From assembly GCA_900770635.1 (NCBI GenBank), contig CAAGLB010000054.1:1-13936 (forward strand): 13,936 nt of DNA, in the 5' to 3' direction. Under the pieces are notes generated by a model. It searched no databases. It saw only the letters and a program-made list of their open reading frames with translations, and had not been told where the DNA came from. Shown piece by piece: positions 13,518-13,936 of this stretch. This DNA comes from an uncultured Alistipes sp. (lineage in GTDB: Bacteria > Bacteroidota > Bacteroidia > Bacteroidales > Rikenellaceae). A program made the position numbers and the translations under genes. Numbering within the stretch: the stretch's first letter is position 1; each line of letters begins with the position of its first letter.

Positions 13518-13799
13518 ATGGCAGAGAACACACAGCAGGGTGCATCAGAGATTCGTTATCTCAACCCCGTATCAGTAGACGTAAAGAAGAAGAAGTACTG
13601 CCGCTTTAAGAAGCTCGGCATCAAGTACGTAGATTATAAGGACGGCGAGTTCTTGAAGAAGTTCCTCAACGAGCAGGGTAAGATTTTGCCACGTCGTCTT
13701 ACAGGTACTTCACAGAAGTTCCAGAAGAAGGTTGCTCAGGCTGTTAAGCGTGCTCGTCACCTTGCAATCCTTCCATTCGTAACCGATTGTATGAAATAA
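13518..13799 (+). CDS. rpsR: 30S ribosomal protein bS18
   Basis: A 93-residue bS18, recognised by KKYCRFKKLGIKYVDYKD, then ILPRRLTGTSQKFQKKVAQA and VKRARHLAILPF. It sits on the 30S platform with bS6. The start lies 2 bp after the rpsF stop and has a perfect AGGAGG at the best spacing. The N-terminal 20 residues are the usual variable tail. Confidence 0.97.
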   Translation: MAENTQQGASEIRYLNPVSVDVKKKKYCRFKKLGIKYVDYKDGEFLKKFLNEQGKILPRRLTGTSQKFQKKVAQAVKRARHLAILPFVTDCMK

Positions 13800-13804
13800 T
13801 AAAG

Positions 13805-13810
13805 AGGAGG
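13805..13810 (+). promoter_or_regulatory. Strong Shine-Dalgarno site of rplI
   Basis: AGGAGG within GAGGAGGAAAG, 7 nt before the rplI ATG: the same core and spacing as at rpsR. Unlike the rpsR site, it lies in non-coding sequence and so is not explained by glutamate codons. Confidence 0.8.
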
Positions 13811-13817
13811 AAAGACT

Positions 13818-13936
13818 ATGGAAGTAATTCTTATCAAAGACGTAGAGAACTTGGGCTACGCAAACGACATCGTTAACGTACGTCCTGGCTATGCCAACAA
13901 CTACTTGATTCCTCAGGGTTTCGCTAAGGCTGCTAC
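13818..13936 (+). CDS. rplI: 50S ribosomal protein bL9, N-terminal part
   Basis: The first 39 residues of bL9 before the window ends: MEVILIKDVENLGYANDIVN, then VRPGYANNYLIPQGFAKAA, the conserved N-terminal rRNA-binding domain (L-G followed by V-R-P-G-Y-A-N-N-Y-L-I-P). It is the third gene of the operon, 18 bp after rpsR. Only the 3' end is cut off by the window. Confidence 0.96.
   Translation, partial: MEVILIKDVENLGYANDIVNVRPGYANNYLIPQGFAKAA

Overview
The window reads as ordinary chromosomal DNA of a Bacteroidales bacterium. A gut-type relative of Alistipes/Rikenellaceae or Bacteroides is my inference, not a proven placement. The grounds are: promoters of the Bacteroidetes type (TTTG, about 19-21 bp, then TAnnTTTG) before most operons; few Shine-Dalgarno sequences; a BspA-type leucine-rich-repeat surface protein; a membrane-anchored HU-like protein; and the neighbourhood sigma-54 activator, lptE, TPR protein, secG.

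Layout. 1-74: start of an unidentified minus-strand gene running off the left edge. 213-2123: secreted LRR_5/BspA-like protein built from 69-bp repeats. 2129-5272: a tightly packed set of an active M16 peptidase, a zinc-site-less M16 partner (ATGA overlap) and an HD-domain hydrolase, closed by a hairpin. 5417-8247: a four-gene 2-oxoacid:ferredoxin oxidoreductase operon (ferredoxin, alpha, beta, gamma) with its own promoter and terminator. 8162-8693: a 532-bp gene-free stretch holding a 126-bp element bounded by 12-bp inverted repeats, then a roughly 200-bp quasi-palindrome of about 9-bp GGGTA/TACCC units that could form G-quadruplexes on both strands. 8694-8942: a small helix-turn-helix protein. 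9147-12734: HU-like membrane protein, sigma-54 activator, lptE, a TPR protein and secG, with a probable internal secG promoter inside the TPR gene. 12860-13018: a rubredoxin. 13168 to the edge: rpsF, rpsR and the start of rplI.

How the parts fit. The ferredoxin oxidoreductase and the rubredoxin belong to anaerobic low-potential electron transfer. LptE and SecG serve envelope assembly and protein export, and share a transcription unit with a sensorless sigma-54 activator. The kor, secG, rubredoxin and ribosomal genes favour T-ending codons such as gct, gtt and ctt, as expected for highly expressed genes, while the M16, HD, HU-like, sigma-54 and lptE genes do not.

The points most worth a second look are the GGGTA/TACCC palindrome, identical strong AGGAGG sites before rpsR and rplI (in a phylum whose ribosomes normally hide the anti-SD using bS6 and bS18 themselves), the AT-shifted coding end that seems to house the secG promoter, and a rubredoxin with His in place of Gly at both metal knuckles. 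I see no clear defence system, prophage, CRISPR array, tRNA or rRNA.
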